Notes: generated by a model from the letters alone, not told the origin. Numbered from the stretch's first letter, positions 36,377 to 49,600 are shown. The stretch is DNA of 64,000 bases from Rachycentron canadum (GCA_038496675.1 CM076661.1:14330884-14394883); one strand, 5' to 3'. Made by a program: numbers and translations.

Positions 36377-37851
36377 ATGGTATCCACTGCTCTCCTATTA
36401 TGTATCACCTGGATGCTGGATTGTGGCCAGCAAAAGCCTCCTGCTGGGACTAGGGATTAAAGTTTTTAAAACAACCCCCTATGGCCAAAAGCCTTTTAAT
36501 GGGACAGTGATTACTAACTGGTACAATAGCCCCTCAGCTGCCAGTATGTCTCTATGTGAATATGAATGAATACTCATGGGTGCATGTGTGAAATTTTCCA
36601 TGACTGTGTAATCTTGCACCCTCTAACTCTAAAATCCATTATAATGATTAAATCAGCTATAATCAATATACTAATATCAACAGTGGATCCAATCATATTG
36701 TAAAGAGTATGTAAAAATGTGAAAGGGTTCACTTGTAGTGATGAACCTACAGAGAGTTTCTCATCACCTGAATCCACAGCTTCCCTCATTTTTATGAGTT
36801 TCAGCTCATCCTTTAGCTGCATCTTACATGTTTTGGTTGACACATCACCCTTATCAGTATCATTTTGGTCACAGCAGGCAACTATTTTCAGTAAAAGCCC
36901 ATGGTGAACTACCTCCTCAGCTCCAAATAACAGACAGATTAAATCAGTGAATATCTTGAGAATATATTTTAGCTAAAGATCTGTATATTTCCCCCATTTC
37001 CTTCTGCTAACATATTTGTCTTAGCAACTTTAGAGAGAGGAAATGTGTTTTTATTATTATTTCATGCTTCAGAGTTATGCATACTATATGTTTTGACACT
37101 CAAGGCCAGAGTGAGTTCAAAACATACACTGCCACTGCATATCACTGGCCTGTAATGTTGCTTTAAGCTTGAAATTTTTTTTTTTTTTTTTTTTTAAGTT
37201 TCACTTAATTGTCAACTTTCATCACAAGCTGACTGCTGACTTTGCTATTAGTAAGCTCAATATCACATTTCACCTTAATCTTGGCAAACTAACATTTGCT
37301 AATCAGCAGTAAAAACGGAATTTCTATTTAGTCACAAACCAAACATATTGGTCAAGAAATAGTGCTAAATTAGACAGTAGCGATATTTCTAAAAATAAAG
37401 GAAGTATATCTGAAGACTCTGGTCACCATGAGTATCTGTAACAAACTCCATGACAACCAATGTAACAGCAATTCAGATATTTAAGTCTGGGCCATAAGCA
37501 GACCTACTAACCACTGCCATGCTGCATAAATGGCTACAAACCAATTAAGGATATAAACCTCATTAGCATTCACAGTTAATATCTGTTCATTTCATAGTTC
37601 ATCGATATCTATATATTGATGCACTAAGCTACAGTCACATGATGACAGGATGTACCTTGTCCATGAAGGCTGGTGGAAATCTTGCCCGCTGACATTATTC
37701 CCTGCTAATCTCTGAAAATGTGTTGTGTGTGTGTAGCAGAGGTCTGACCACTGGTGCCAGCTGTGAACAGTAGTCCCTCATTAGCACTATTTTCATGTGA
37801 CCAAGCTGCACCGCAAGGGACGCACACTCAGTTGCACACAAAATCCCACAT
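36373..37851. other. Intergenic stretch, no gene seen
   Basis: AT-rich non-coding sequence with a T21 run at 37175-37195. No gene or recognised mobile element. Confidence 0.55.
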
Positions 37852-37893
37852 GCACACAGACACACACACTCACACACATATGCACACACATAT

Positions 37894-37961
<68 letters not shown>
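37852..37961. repeat. Compound (CA)n microsatellite
   Basis: A perfect CA run of about 65 bp is preceded by imperfect units containing two CATATG interruptions. The whole tract spans about 110 bp. Confidence 0.95.
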
Positions 37962-37962
<1 letters not shown>

Positions 37963-38709
37963 ACATGATCAGATGAAGAGGAACCATTGTTCAACATCAT
38001 AGGACCTCTTACCACAGACACACACAATTCTCCTTCTGCATTGCCATTCGTGTAACCACCAGAGTCGCCCTTGTTTTAATATTCTGTGGGTTACATGCTT
38101 CCACATGCTTCCACTGATTATAAACACACAATCCCTCTGTGTTCATGTCTTAAACTATGGCTTCTGTGTTCATGTGTGTTTCTAGCATAACAGAAATCAG
38201 TGTTGTGTTACACAAATGCATATAGAGATGGAAGCACACAGGCTAACCCCCTTTGCCTGCTCATTGGCCTAGCTCTTAAGTCTGTCCAGTGTGATGAGGC
38301 CTCATAGAGCTGTCAGACTGTGGCAGGCAGTGACAGTGGCAGGCCATTAGCCCGCTGAGCGAGTAAGGTCAAACCCCTGACCTGCAAGTCCGAGGTCTGA
38401 AGGGAACACTGGGATCATGGGTGAAGAGGTCATGGGGGTGGAGATGTTTGACCAGCTCTAACCTCTGTTCTTCTTTCTGTGGAGACCAGTCACAAGACAA
38501 ACATGTTCAGCTATTATTTATGAGCCAATGGACTTTTTTTTTTTTTTTTTAATGTCTTCAACCTTTTTCACTTTTAGTTAAAGGCAAATGTAACTTTCTC
38601 TGCAGATTTACAATTTTGCATGTTTATGAGGAAGTTTCGTCCTGTTGCTGCTGGTCTGTGCTGAATATTTGACTGTTATTTACTGAAACTATGAAGTCTG
38701 CACTGAAAC

Positions 38710-39082
38710 AGTTATCTGGATCCCTGGTGAAAGTAATAAAGGACGTTTATTCAAATACTTCACTAAGTGCAATTTTGGGGTACTTTCCCACCACCATACA
38801 GTTGTTCTCTATTACATATGAGAGGGGAATACTGCATATTATACTCCACTACATTTAATAGACAGTTATAGTTACTAAATTTTGTTAAAAGAGATAACAA
38901 ACTCATGAAACACAATGTTGTGTAAAAGAGAAAGACATACAGTTGTCTTATCCTTTTTAAACTTCTTAGATGGTGATATTTGATGGTTAGATAATAAATA
39001 TCTCTTTGAAGCCTAAAAAAGGTACAATTATCTATTATTACACAGTGTAAGGATCAGTAAAGAAGTATTTCTTCCACCACTG
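38710..39082 (+). mobile_element. Small non-autonomous DNA element, diverged copy (CAGTGGTGG-ended family)
   Basis: The segment contains TATACTCCACTACATTTAAT followed by AGACAGTTATAGTTACT and ends TTTCTTCCACCACTG, wording of a common teleost element. It shares orientation, internal words and 3' end with the copy at 54057-54994. The 5' end is too diverged to place exactly. There is no transposase coding capacity. The hAT-type assignment is inferred from the CAGTGG-type ends. Confidence 0.55.
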
Positions 39083-39163
39083 ACTTGGACAAGCATAATT
39101 TTTCATTAGCAAGTGAAGAGCATGTTTAGTTTTTGTAAATGAGCTGTTTTCAGAATTGCACCT

Positions 39164-39206
39164 TGCCAGGCCAGTGTAAGTTAAAGTAACTTGCACTGGC
39201 CTGGCA
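39164..39206. repeat. Near-perfect 43-base hairpin
   Basis: The arms 39164-39183 and 39187-39206 are reverse complements over 20 positions with a single exception (T at 39177 against G at 39193, a wobble pair if transcribed). The loop is only AAG. The outer 13 bp (TGCCAGGCCAGTG / CACTGGCCTGGCA) are GC-rich and perfect. The three-base loop argues against a standard microRNA precursor; it could be the core of a small palindromic element. Confidence 0.85.
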
Positions 39207-42200
39207 GTTAAAAGCAACAGGTTTGTGCAGAACCATGCATCGCCCCATAACCTCTAAAAATCAGTTTGGTCACTTCACTTTACACATTTTTCTTGCCAAA
39301 ACTCTGGCAGCTGTTGTGTCTTTGTTACACAGCGAGAACAAACACTCACAGCTGTGTGGATCGTAAGTAAAACCACAGATACTTGAGGGAAATGCACCTG
39401 TGACAGAGCGAGATTATAACTCCCCTGTCTAAGCCTGACCTGAGAACCACATCCCCTCGTCAGGCACATACACCCAAAACCAGCACATGACAGTATGTCT
39501 GCCCCATTCCCACTGCTTCTACTTTTCTAGAGTTTCATGCACTAGTGCAGTAATATAATGAATACTGAAACTAAGGCGAGGACAAAGACAAATTGCAATA
39601 AACAACATGAAAAAAGCTACACTCAGCACAATTATTATGTTCAACAAATATGCGGCAGAAAAAAGGCACCTATTGCATTTGACAATCTTTAGGGACGTCA
39701 TTACGGTTCCTGTTTTTGTTGAGGTGCAAAGCCGTGTGTCACCATATCGCTTCATTCCTCATGAAAACAAGCAAGTGCCACACTGTCACTTCCCCTCTTG
39801 CACCATGAACCCCCTGCTGGCATCCTGTGTCAGAGTGATAAGCAATCCCCTGATACCTCCCAGTCCCTCTCAGAACAAAAGAAGCACAGGAAGAGGTCAG
39901 GCACTTGCCACATTAGCCTGCCAAGAAATTACAGTGCTCCATATGTTTCAGGTTGAAGCTAACTCAAAACAAATCCCCTGACTGCACAGTCCAATCGTAT
40001 ACAATAAGGAGAAGTACAACTCACTTATAGATGGACTGGTGTTGTTTGGCTTAGGTAATGATGATATACCTGCACACTGTCAAATATTGTCAGTATGATC
40101 ATCATTCATCAGCACTCACTGACCTGCTAATCACTCTGTTTGTTGTGATTGTGCACACAAGCAGGTTTGCCAATGCTTTGCACTTTTGAGTGCATTTGAA
40201 GTTAAAGGAAGCTGTCTCACCTCAGAGAAAGCAATTGTCCATCACTGCTATTGGTCTGATATATTTGGCTTTATGAGTTGCAGAGTTACAAAGAAGCTAT
40301 TTAAGAAGAGTCAGAGGGGACAGTTCTAATGCTTGCCAGGGTCAACCAGAGTCAGGCTGTTATTCATTTAACTCTTGGAAGTCCAGGCTGAGGTCCAGTG
40401 CTAAAAGAAAAACCTGGGTGTCAGAATAAAGCCTTGTAAACAGTGGTGGTGACATTGTGGCCAAATCATGAAAGGTCTACTTCTTTTCAAAACAGTCAGG
40501 ACATCTGCTTTGGCCACATTTATTTATTTTTGCCTGACTGCTAAAGAATTACGCACAGTACCGTTAGAAGGAATAAAACAAGAACAGGGAATGTTGGTTT
40601 TATCACCTGGCCCTCCCACCCAACCTCATGAATGTAGCAAACACCATTTACAGAGAAGTGGGCAGAGGGATGAAGGTGATGATATGAAGTGGAGGTGGGG
40701 CGCTGCTACATTTAAAAAGCAATCTTCCCTTTAGCCAAACAACAACCTGTTGAACATTAATCCGACTCAGCGCAAAGCAAACACCCTCCGATCTGGGCCT
40801 GCAGTCTATATGTAATCCATCCTAGTTCAGTCCAATGCAGGACTGTTTCTATAACATAAATCACCAAGAGCTGATTAATAAAATTCAGAGCAAATGGAGG
40901 GCAACACAAAACAGCTGTTTGTGCCTCCATGAAACCCATCAGTGATGGCTTATGAATCCCAAGAAGTCATTTTCTTTTTTTGGTTTGGGTATAAAGTTGA
41001 AACTGAACCCTGTCCAAAGCAAACCGGTGCCAAGCTCTTTCCTCAACAGAAATAAGACAGATGTTGGATCTTGAGTTTGTACACTGGCAGATCAGTTTAG
41101 GTTTGGTCCAAACAGAGGCTGTGAGAGGAAAAAAAACGTTGCACTTGTCAACAGGGTGGAAGGGAACGGGATTTTTAATTTTGAACTTATTGGTGTTCAG
41201 TTAGTAATATTGAAATTAGCACAATGCCCAGCAGTTACAGTCCTCAAAGCCCTGTCCATTTAATCTGTAGCTCTTTGGGAGCTTTCAATCCTATGACATG
41301 ATCTTACAAGATCTTATATTTGATTGTGCAGTGACCTCAAAGACAAAAATGGCTTTAAAACATGGACCTTGTGACATGATCAAAAGCTCCAGAACAGCTA
41401 CTAAATGGACCTTGAGGTGAAAAAGAACAGTTACCAGGTTTATTATAGATGGAGCAAAAACACAACAAGGATTTATCTCAGTTTACTGTTGCATTTCTCT
41501 CTTTGTCTCACAAGCTATTTATTTTAAAAAGGAGTGTAATATTACTTCTGACTTGTGAAAATGTTGGCCAGAGTCTGGATGAATCACAGACAAAAGAGAA
41601 GGAAAGAGATGAAAGGCTAAATTGCATTGGAGATCCCTCTTAAGAACATCAAACACAAAGTGTTTCTCACAGCAGTCAGCGGGGCTCCAGGGGGACGGAG
41701 TTGTAATTTCCTGGCAGAGAGAGGCTGGACATGTGGGTACTACTTGGCCAACATCAAAGACTCCAGACCTCGAACACTGACTGTACACACACTCTTTCTG
41801 TCTCTGCCTGTGACATCTCTCTCTTCTTATCTATCTCTTTCTGTCCCAATTTCTCTTATCCCTACTCCCCCTCTAGCGCTTCAGCTCATACACATAGTTA
41901 AACGACAGGACTTCATTTCGGACATGTACAGTCACTTTTTGAAAGAAAAAAGTTCTGAAAGTGAAAAAAATTGAAACTGAATTTCAAAACTAGGAGAAAC
42001 TGGAAACATTTACAAAATGTTTTCAAAGAAATGTTTATCTCAGTTTTGGTTTCTTTTTTCAAGTCAAGACTTTCATTTACTTACTTTGCATCTCTTTTCA
42101 TTACCACACGCGACAGTGTTGTTGGTATTTTCCCCTTTTGGGTCTGTCTATGTACGTATGTGTGTTATCGTGTGTTAAAATGTGATCCTGGAGATATCTT

Positions 42201-43427
42201 TTTTAGCAGGAACTACCTGAGAGGTGTTTTGAATACTTTGGCAGATGTTTGTATGTTTGTGGACACATTTTGTCAGTGTCATGATCATGGATGACACAGT
42301 CACAAAACTTGTGTAGTTGAGATAAAAATGCAGGTAGAGTGCACTAGTAACTAAATACTTATTCAAACCCTACAATTTCCATATTGTCATTTAACAGTCA
42401 ACTTGTTTTGGTCACTCACCCCAGTCAAATTATACACATAAATAAATGACTCTGGCTCTTAACTAATTCACTTGTTTGTTCAATAATGAAGAGTCTAATA
42501 GCTGGTAGCAATGACACAGTATATCTGGGCTTCAAAGCAGTGGCTTACTGGCTTGTAGACTATCTATTGAATTATCTATTCAGGCAGTCTCAGGAGGCAG
42601 AAGGCAACATATGTGGAGTTAACCGCACAGTTGTCAGATCTTGACAAATAATGGGTGGTAGATTTATATGATATAGCTTTACAAACTAGCCTGTTCCAGA
42701 AGCTAGGTTTGTGCAACAAACACTATTTACAGCTACAGCTAGCATAAGCGTAACAAAGGGACTTACATCATTGGTTAGTAAACTATTTCTTACCAAGAGA
42801 AATAGCTTACTAAGTGGATACTTTGTATAACTTAGACTTATATGACACATTTTCCTGAATTCAACTGTGTGTAACTATGGGTTTGTTGAAACCATGACAT
42901 TTTATGAGCTGTGGGCTAACTTTGGCATAAGGTCACAAAATTAACTACAGCACAATAAGAAAGCCTTTACGACAGAAGAGCTTTCTTTAAGAACAACTTT
43001 GGAGTTATCATCATGTGCTCCACAGGAAGTGGAGTGTTGCTGAAAATGATGTGTTAAACAAGTGGATGTATTATGTGGAGAGGTGTGATAGTCTGCGGTC
43101 TGTGATCCATAAATCACATGACAGCCATGGCTGCCGGAGATTTGTTTCTCTGTTGGACAAAATCAGTGTGGAGCATATTATCTGTAAAAAGTTTTTTAAG
43201 TGTTAACTCGAAAGTAATTAACTTGACTCACATAATCCCTAAGAAAAGATGATACATTGTGAAACTGTACCATAAAGAACATAAATAAACTGCTTTTTGA
43301 AGAGAAAGATGTTTTTTAAAACACCTAAAAATTCAGACAGACAGGTATGTTCACCTCCTTCCTCAGAGGAAGGAGTGTGTGTATGTCTAAAGTATTTTAG
43401 GAATACCCATGTAATATATTGTAATTA
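39207..43427. other. Intergenic stretch, no gene seen
   Basis: Non-coding, AT-leaning sequence with chance frames only. A near-palindrome of 21 bases sits at 43355-43375. No RNA gene and no recognised mobile element. Confidence 0.5.
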
Positions 43428-43720
43428 GGGGTGTAATGATACATTTTCACAACATGATACATATCATTTTCCACAGTTACCATATGTTTTAAAAAAGATA
43501 TTTGTCTCATCTAAAAGGACATGTGTGACATTGCAGATGAGGATTCATAGAAATTTTTGTTGTATGGGAATCAGGGATTAATTAATTAATTCCCTTATAA
43601 CTTATTTTTTGTTTCAATACAATCAATTACTTACCTTACAAATCGATTTTAGATTAATATATGTCCCCCGTGAAGGACAACTTTGATGTAGTGGATGAAT
43701 TGTTACCCTAATTGTAAACT
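43428..43720 (+). mobile_element. Possible diverged hAT-type non-autonomous element
   Basis: The stretch begins with AGGGGTGTAATGATACATTT and contains further ATGATACAT and AATCGATTTTAGATTAATAT wording, resembling a family that starts GGGGTGTAACGATACA in fish and other vertebrates. It is old and lacks a clear right end. The call rests on recollection of the repeat and is tentative. Confidence 0.35.
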
Positions 43721-43928
43721 ATTTTAGCTGTATGACTGGTCATAAGACTCACAAAACTTAACATACATAAAAGACATTTTGTGTTTTCAACGTTTTCAAC
43801 GACTCTATGATCTCAACTACACCAACTGTAGCTTTTGTTCTGTCTGTAATGTCTGTAGACCAGTGTAGATTCTGAAATGTGGAGCATGATGTTCAGATGT
43901 TGTTCATCTATCCATTCATTACTGTTCA

Positions 43929-44245
43929 ATACTGCTTGTCCTTGCTGGGTCTTGGATGGCTGTAGCCAATCCCAGCTGACATTGGGCGAGGGTGAGATAC
44001 ACCCTGGACAGGCTGCCAGAGCCAACATATAGAGACAAACAAACTTTCATGCTCACAGACACACCTATGGGCAATTTAGAGTCACCAATTAACCTAATGT
44101 GCATGTCTTTGGGCTGTGGGAGGAAGAGTACCTGTTGTGAACCCACGCAGTCACAGGAAGAACATGCAAACTCCACACATAAAGGCCCAAGGATCTCTTT
44201 GCTGTGAGGCAACAACACTAACCTCTGCACCACCATGTCACCCTA
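43929..44245 (+). mobile_element. High-copy teleost interspersed repeat
   Basis: A run of diagnostic words is present in the usual order: CAATCCCAGCTGACATTGGG, ACACCCTGGACAGG, GGGCAATTTAGAGTCACCAA, GTGCATGTCTTTGGGCTGTG, AACATGCAAACTCCACAC and a right end GCACCACCATGTCACCCTAG. This is one of the commonest short repeats in percomorph genomes. It has no coding capacity, and I do not assign its superfamily. Confidence 0.75.
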
Positions 44246-45217
44246 GATGTTGTGTAGAAAAGCTATATTCTATGTACATTAAAGTAGCCTATAATGTATG
44301 TAGTGTTACTATAAGTAGGTGTGTGGCATTTGGGAGTGCCTAAGGCTTCTTCCTCAAGGAATATGCAACAAATGAGCATTTATATTACAGGATAATTACA
44401 GCATACTGATTTTTCTGAAGGGTGGATGTGCAAGGCCACTGAAACTAATGACCTAGAAAACTGTGTTCAAAGATAAATGGACAAAAAGGGCCCATGCCTC
44501 TCTTTCTGTGTGTTTTTGTGTGTGTTGGTGCTTGTACTTGTGTTTGTGTGTAAAGCAGTGAGTTAGCCACTGCATTTGTACACACACTTGGCCTCAGGCG
44601 CTATGAACCGAGCAAGGCTATAATTTAGGAGAGGAGGCTGGGAGGAAGGCGGCCTCTTGGCCTGACTCGACTCAGGTAACAGCTAAGCCCATAGATCTGA
44701 GTCAGGCAGCTCCGACTGGTGAGGATGTCCAATTTGCTCTGAGCACAGAGAAGGCTTGAGCTGTGGGAGCAGCCGGGCTTGTCAACAGATTAATGCATCA
44801 ACCTGAATGACAGGACAGGACACACCTTCTGTCAGCTCACCCCACTACTCCCTGTGCTCTCATGTTTAGGGGACAGTCTTGCTGGGCAGCTCTTCCATCA
44901 TTGCCCCCAGTGAATCGGAGCCAGGTTGCAGTATTGTTGTGGTCTGGCTCTGGGGTTCTTGGTTGAGGGTAGAATTTTCCACTGGCACACTTGTCATGTC
45001 TACATGCTGTTGGCTATCAGAGCCATGCGTGTCAGCAGCCCCGCTAATGCTGCCCAGATGAGGCAAAAGGAGACTGATGAAAAGAGAAGGAAGGCAGGAA
45101 GAGTTGAAAGCAGGGCTACACGTCTGCAAGACACAGGAGTACAGGAACTTGAAAAGTGTGAAGGAAATTGCACTCCTGCAGGTGTGTGAAAAGCTGGGAA
45201 AAAAATCCCCCCCCCCC

Positions 45218-45611
45218 NNNNNNNNNNNNNNNNNNNNNNNNNNNNNNNNNNNNNNNNNNNNNNNNNNNNNNNNNNNNNNNNNNNNNNNNNNNNNNNNNNN
45301 NNNNNNNNNNNNNNNNNNNNNNNNNNNNNNNNNNNNNNNNNNNNNNNNNNNNNNNNNNNNNNNNNNNNNNNNNNNNNNNNNNNNNNNNNNNNNNNNNNNN
45401 NNNNNNNNNNNNNNNNNNNNNNNNNNNNNNNNNNNNNNNNNNNNNNNNNNNNNNNNNNNNNNNNNNNNNNNNNNNNNNNNNNNNNNNNNNNNNNNNNNNN
45501 NNNNNNNNNNNNNNNNNNNNNNNNNNNNNNNNNNNNNNNNNNNNNNNNNNNNNNNNNNNNNNNNNNNNNNNNNNNNNNNNNNNNNNNNNNNNNNNNNNNN
45601 NNNNNNNNNNN
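45218..45611. other. Assembly gap (394 Ns)
   Basis: Unknown bases. The gap begins directly after a C11 run (45207-45217) and ends just before a retroelement 3' region, so it probably reflects a homopolymer plus repeat that failed to assemble. Long frames reported across the Ns have no meaning. Confidence 0.99.
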
Positions 45612-45954
45612 ACTCTCCCTGCCTTCCCTCCCACCAAAAACTGCCTTCATCAGCTCCTGACACCATTTCCATCAGTGCATATTCTGTATTGTAACCTGTT
45701 TTCTTGTCTGTATACAACATCTATTGCACGTCTGCCCGTCCTGGGTGAGGGATCCCTCCTCTGTTGCTCACCATGAGGTTTCTCTTTTTTTTCCCTGTTA
45801 AAAGGGTTTTGTTTTGAGTTTTTCCTCAGCCGATGTGAGGGTCTAAGGGCAGAGGATGTTGTTATGATGCTATGTAAAGCCCTTTGAGACAAACTGTTTG
45901 TAAAAATGGGCTATACAAATAAAATTGCCTTGCCTTGCCTTGCCTTGCCTTGCC
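45612..45954 (+). mobile_element. Non-LTR retroelement / SINE 3' end with (TTGCC)6 tail
   Basis: The segment reads GTCCTGGGTGAGGGATCCCT, GAGGTTTCTC, GATGTGAGGGTCTAAGGGCA, GTAAAGCCCTTTGAGACAAA and GGGCTATACAAATAAAATTG, then six TTGCC units (45925-45954). This is the familiar 3' terminus of an abundant teleost retroposed family that ends in short tandem repeats. The 5' part is lost in the gap. The LINE or SINE family is not assigned. Confidence 0.7.
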
Positions 45955-46580
45955 ATTAACACAACAGCCAAATCAATGCCAGTCATCTTAGAAACCAGCA
46001 ACTAAATGAAAAAATATATCCATGCATTAATGCAGCATGCCCTCCACTTTTCATGCACACACACCACACACACACACTGCAGCCTAATGTTTCCAGCGGC
46101 TGCTGTGTCGATGGTGTGCTTTGTTGTAAGCGCTCTGACAGTGAGTGGAGGTCTCAGGAGGCGTATGTTGAAGTTGAAAGCTCAACAAGCTCTCTGAAGT
46201 GGCTGGCTTTTATGTTGCACATTGTGCTGGAGCTGGAGGAGAGGGCAACACGAGTCCAAAAGACAAAGTTATTTCAAAAGCAGCATATGTCGGTCGCACA
46301 CAGCCCTGCACAAAGTGTGTATCCATTTAACGTGGATACCTTTGGAAAAGAGGGATTTTATTTTATTTTTTCCTAAAGTCACATTCAAATGATTGCTGGC
46401 AGTAGCAGGTTGTAACCAATGCAGCATGTCAGAGTTACAACTTATTAAAGTGGGGATCCGTGCCGCAGGCTGACTCCCTCTCTGCTGAGGTCGGGGTACA
46501 TGTCAGGACATGAATCCAGCAATAGGACTGTTCACTGTGCTGGGCTGGGAGATTTAATTACTCTCTCTCTGGGTTTGTTT

Positions 46581-46582
46581 GT

Positions 46583-46641
<59 letters not shown>
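46581..46641. repeat. (GT)n microsatellite with GCGCGC end
   Basis: A GT run of about 55 bp ends in GCGCGC. Confidence 0.95.
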
Positions 46642-46643
<2 letters not shown>

Positions 46644-49600
46644 CATAAGCTGAGTCACATTGTGGTTACCACCTCTGCCATTTAATAGCCCCCATGTAAT
46701 GACTCAATATTAGATGCTTATTATGTTAATTGTGCTCAGACGGTGACAGGTTGTTTGAAGCCCAGCTTGTTTAGCCAATAAAACATCACAGCAGTAGGAA
46801 CAGGACTAGAAAAAAGCATGTGAGAAAGTAGATCTGAGCCCACAGTGACTAAGTAAGGCACCAATAGGTTATATGTAGTTTGAACGTTTTTTCAATTTCA
46901 TTGCACACCTGGGAACAGTAACTGTCTATTTACATAAGGGTTAGGTTAAAGTGTGTCTCAGGTTAGGATTGCATGTTCAGCACATTAAGACACTTAAAAT
47001 GCCCCTTTGTCCTAAAATGACACAATAGATCTGTGAAACCACCATTGGCATATAAGAAATCTTGAATCTCAGATTTCTCTGGATTGTGCCAAGAGCAGTG
47101 ACCTTTCCCCAACAAACTGCCCTCACTTTTTTTCACTATTTCCCTCCTGACTCTCCTGAGGTTCTTTGGTACTGCTGCAGAGGGCAAAGCAAGGCAGAGA
47201 TTCAAGCAAAGTTAAAAAAAAAAAAAAAAGAAAAAAAGGAAAAAAAGCATCTTATGAAAAGAGCAATAACCTTTTAAGAACCTTTTAATGTTCCTTAAAT
47301 ATTGTCTGGTGGAACAGATTTTGGACCCTGAACAGTTGTAAAAATGTGGGAAGGAAAGACAGGAAGCACCGCTTTCATAAGCAGCTCATTAGGATCTCAA
47401 ACAATTGGCCAGCCTCCTCTGAGATTTGTCTGGATGACAGAGTCATCTCCTGTGACTATTCAGATGGCTTTAGGCAATGGAGAGATGCCAGGAGGAAGAA
47501 CAGCAGACAAGACAGAGAAAGAGTTATGCATTGTATATGAGGCAGCAGTGGCCTGGAGGCTAGAAAAACAACTCTGAGACCACAAGGTCAAGTGTCACTC
47601 CCCTCACTCCATAACCACTTTATGGAAGGCACGTCAGCCCCAAATTCTCCATTGGGAGAACACAGTGGTCAACACAACAGAGGCTTTGCTGAAAAGTATC
47701 TAAGTCTACATATGTGGGTCACTCTATGTGGGTTAAAAAATAATAAATGATTGTTTAGCCACCTGGGGGCAGCAGAAACACAGCTTGTTATATTATCGCC
47801 TTTTATATTGATAATGCAAACAGTTGCCTACACACCACGCAGATAAGTAAAAACATTAGCAATCCTTTTTACTCTCTGGCTAGCTCTGTTTTTTTGTTCA
47901 CCAACTATCTGCTGCTCCAGCTTTGAAATGCTGTTCTCCAGCATGGTGCTACCATTGCCGTTTGATCCTGGGCAGGTAGTGCAGAGACATGTCTTGTAGC
48001 TTTTTTGCTAAGAACAGTCGAGTGCTATGACCAAACGTGACATTGTGAGCATTGCCAGTTTATCAAAACAGTAAATGTGCAGTTTAGAAAGCCAGTGAAA
48101 TCTGCTGAAACAAGCTAAACAGATCCATATGAACGTGAACAAGTTGAGTAAAGTTCTTCTTCATTGCTATAAATGAACTCCTGTCACATGGTCATTTGAA
48201 GTTATTGTAAGTATTAAGTATTGATTACAGCTAAGTCTTCATTGATTTGGCAACACCTGAGGTTACTGTTGTGTTAATAATACATAGTCTTGTTCGAAAG
48301 GGCACGTGTCAATGAAACGCTACAAGGTGCATCTGTTCACAGCACAACTCAAACAACAAAAAGCATAGAGGATTAAGGTGTGATGCAAATGTTAATTTTT
48401 TGTTGATGGCATCATGTCCAGGAAGTGTAAGCATCATTTTCTGTGGATGCTTTGTGTGTGGATACAAAATTTACAGGAAAGATGGCCTCTGCCAGTAACC
48501 CCGATCTAGATTCAAGATGCAAATTCAATGAAAGGTCATAAATGGTATGTAAAATTGGGATTTTACATGATGAAAATATTAAGTGCTGCAACTGTATTAT
48601 ATATATTAACATATCCCTTTAAATCTCTGCCATGCTCGCAGAGTCCTCTTTATAATAGACGTGTATTAACCCAGAGTGTTCTAATCAAAAACTAATGGGA
48701 ATCCCATGATGAGATGGTCAGCAGTGTTGTGTGGCTTCATAGACAGTGGCGCCAGTGTTAAATAATGACTTCTAGTGTGATTCACAGTGATCTGTAGTAA
48801 TAGTAACATTACACTTGAGTGGTGACCTTAAATCATGCAGTGTGACTGACCGCAATGAAAGGGCATAAAATATGTGGAGGTTAATTTGGCTAATGTGTCT
48901 TATTCTCCATTAGAAAGCTTAAAATAACTGACGCTAGAATTAAGTCCTTATATTGTTGTGAGAATAATGGAGAAGGAAAGTTGTCTATGAAACAACTGAT
49001 TCATCATGTTTAATTTCATTTGGAGGAATGAGAGTTTGTCTGAACCAAACAAATAACAGAAATATTAAGATGGCAAAACCCTTGGTGATTCTCTCTTTTG
49101 ATCTAGAAGTGTTTGCTAAATTACAGCTGGGATTTTGGATACAGTCAAAGAGTCTCTGTGGTGTTTTATTAGCAGCACAATGTAAAGGAGTCCTGTCCAG
49201 ATAAGAGGTTCTTTATGGCGTTTCCTCAAGCCTGGAGACCTCAGGGCCAGTTAGGAGATATTAGATGACTGGGATCTGGAGCCTGGAGTCTTCAACCCAG
49301 CTGTTCACACAAAACCTCCTCACACAACACGTTGAGCCAGTGAGGGCACACAGGGGCAATGAAGTTGGGTCAGGTGCAGACGACATGCCAGTACTATGAC
49401 TTCAGCATGAGTCTGTGTGAGTGTGTGTAGTGAATGCATTCATAGTGTGTTTTGTATGGGATGTTTACATTGATCTAACCAAGCTGATCTCCTCTTTGTG
49501 CAGCCACTCATTCTATTCTGTTCCTGTGCAGACTCACATGTATAGGGTGCCTCTTCTTGCAAAAGCTGATACCCTAATATCTGTTATGAATCATCATGAC

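Noticed and set aside
39164..39206. Calling the hairpin a microRNA gene.
   Set aside because: The three-base loop and 20-bp stem are too small for a Drosha/Dicer precursor, and the flanks do not extend the pairing.
44866..45720. Long frames (up to 284 codons) spanning 45218-45611.
   Set aside because: They are open only because the assembly gap is translated as X; the right part is retroelement sequence.
47700..48150. Repeat-like wording (TGTCTTGTAGCTTTTTTGCT and GTGAAATCTGCTGAAACA).
   Set aside because: It reminded me of a fish repeat but I could not reconstruct enough of a consensus to support a call.
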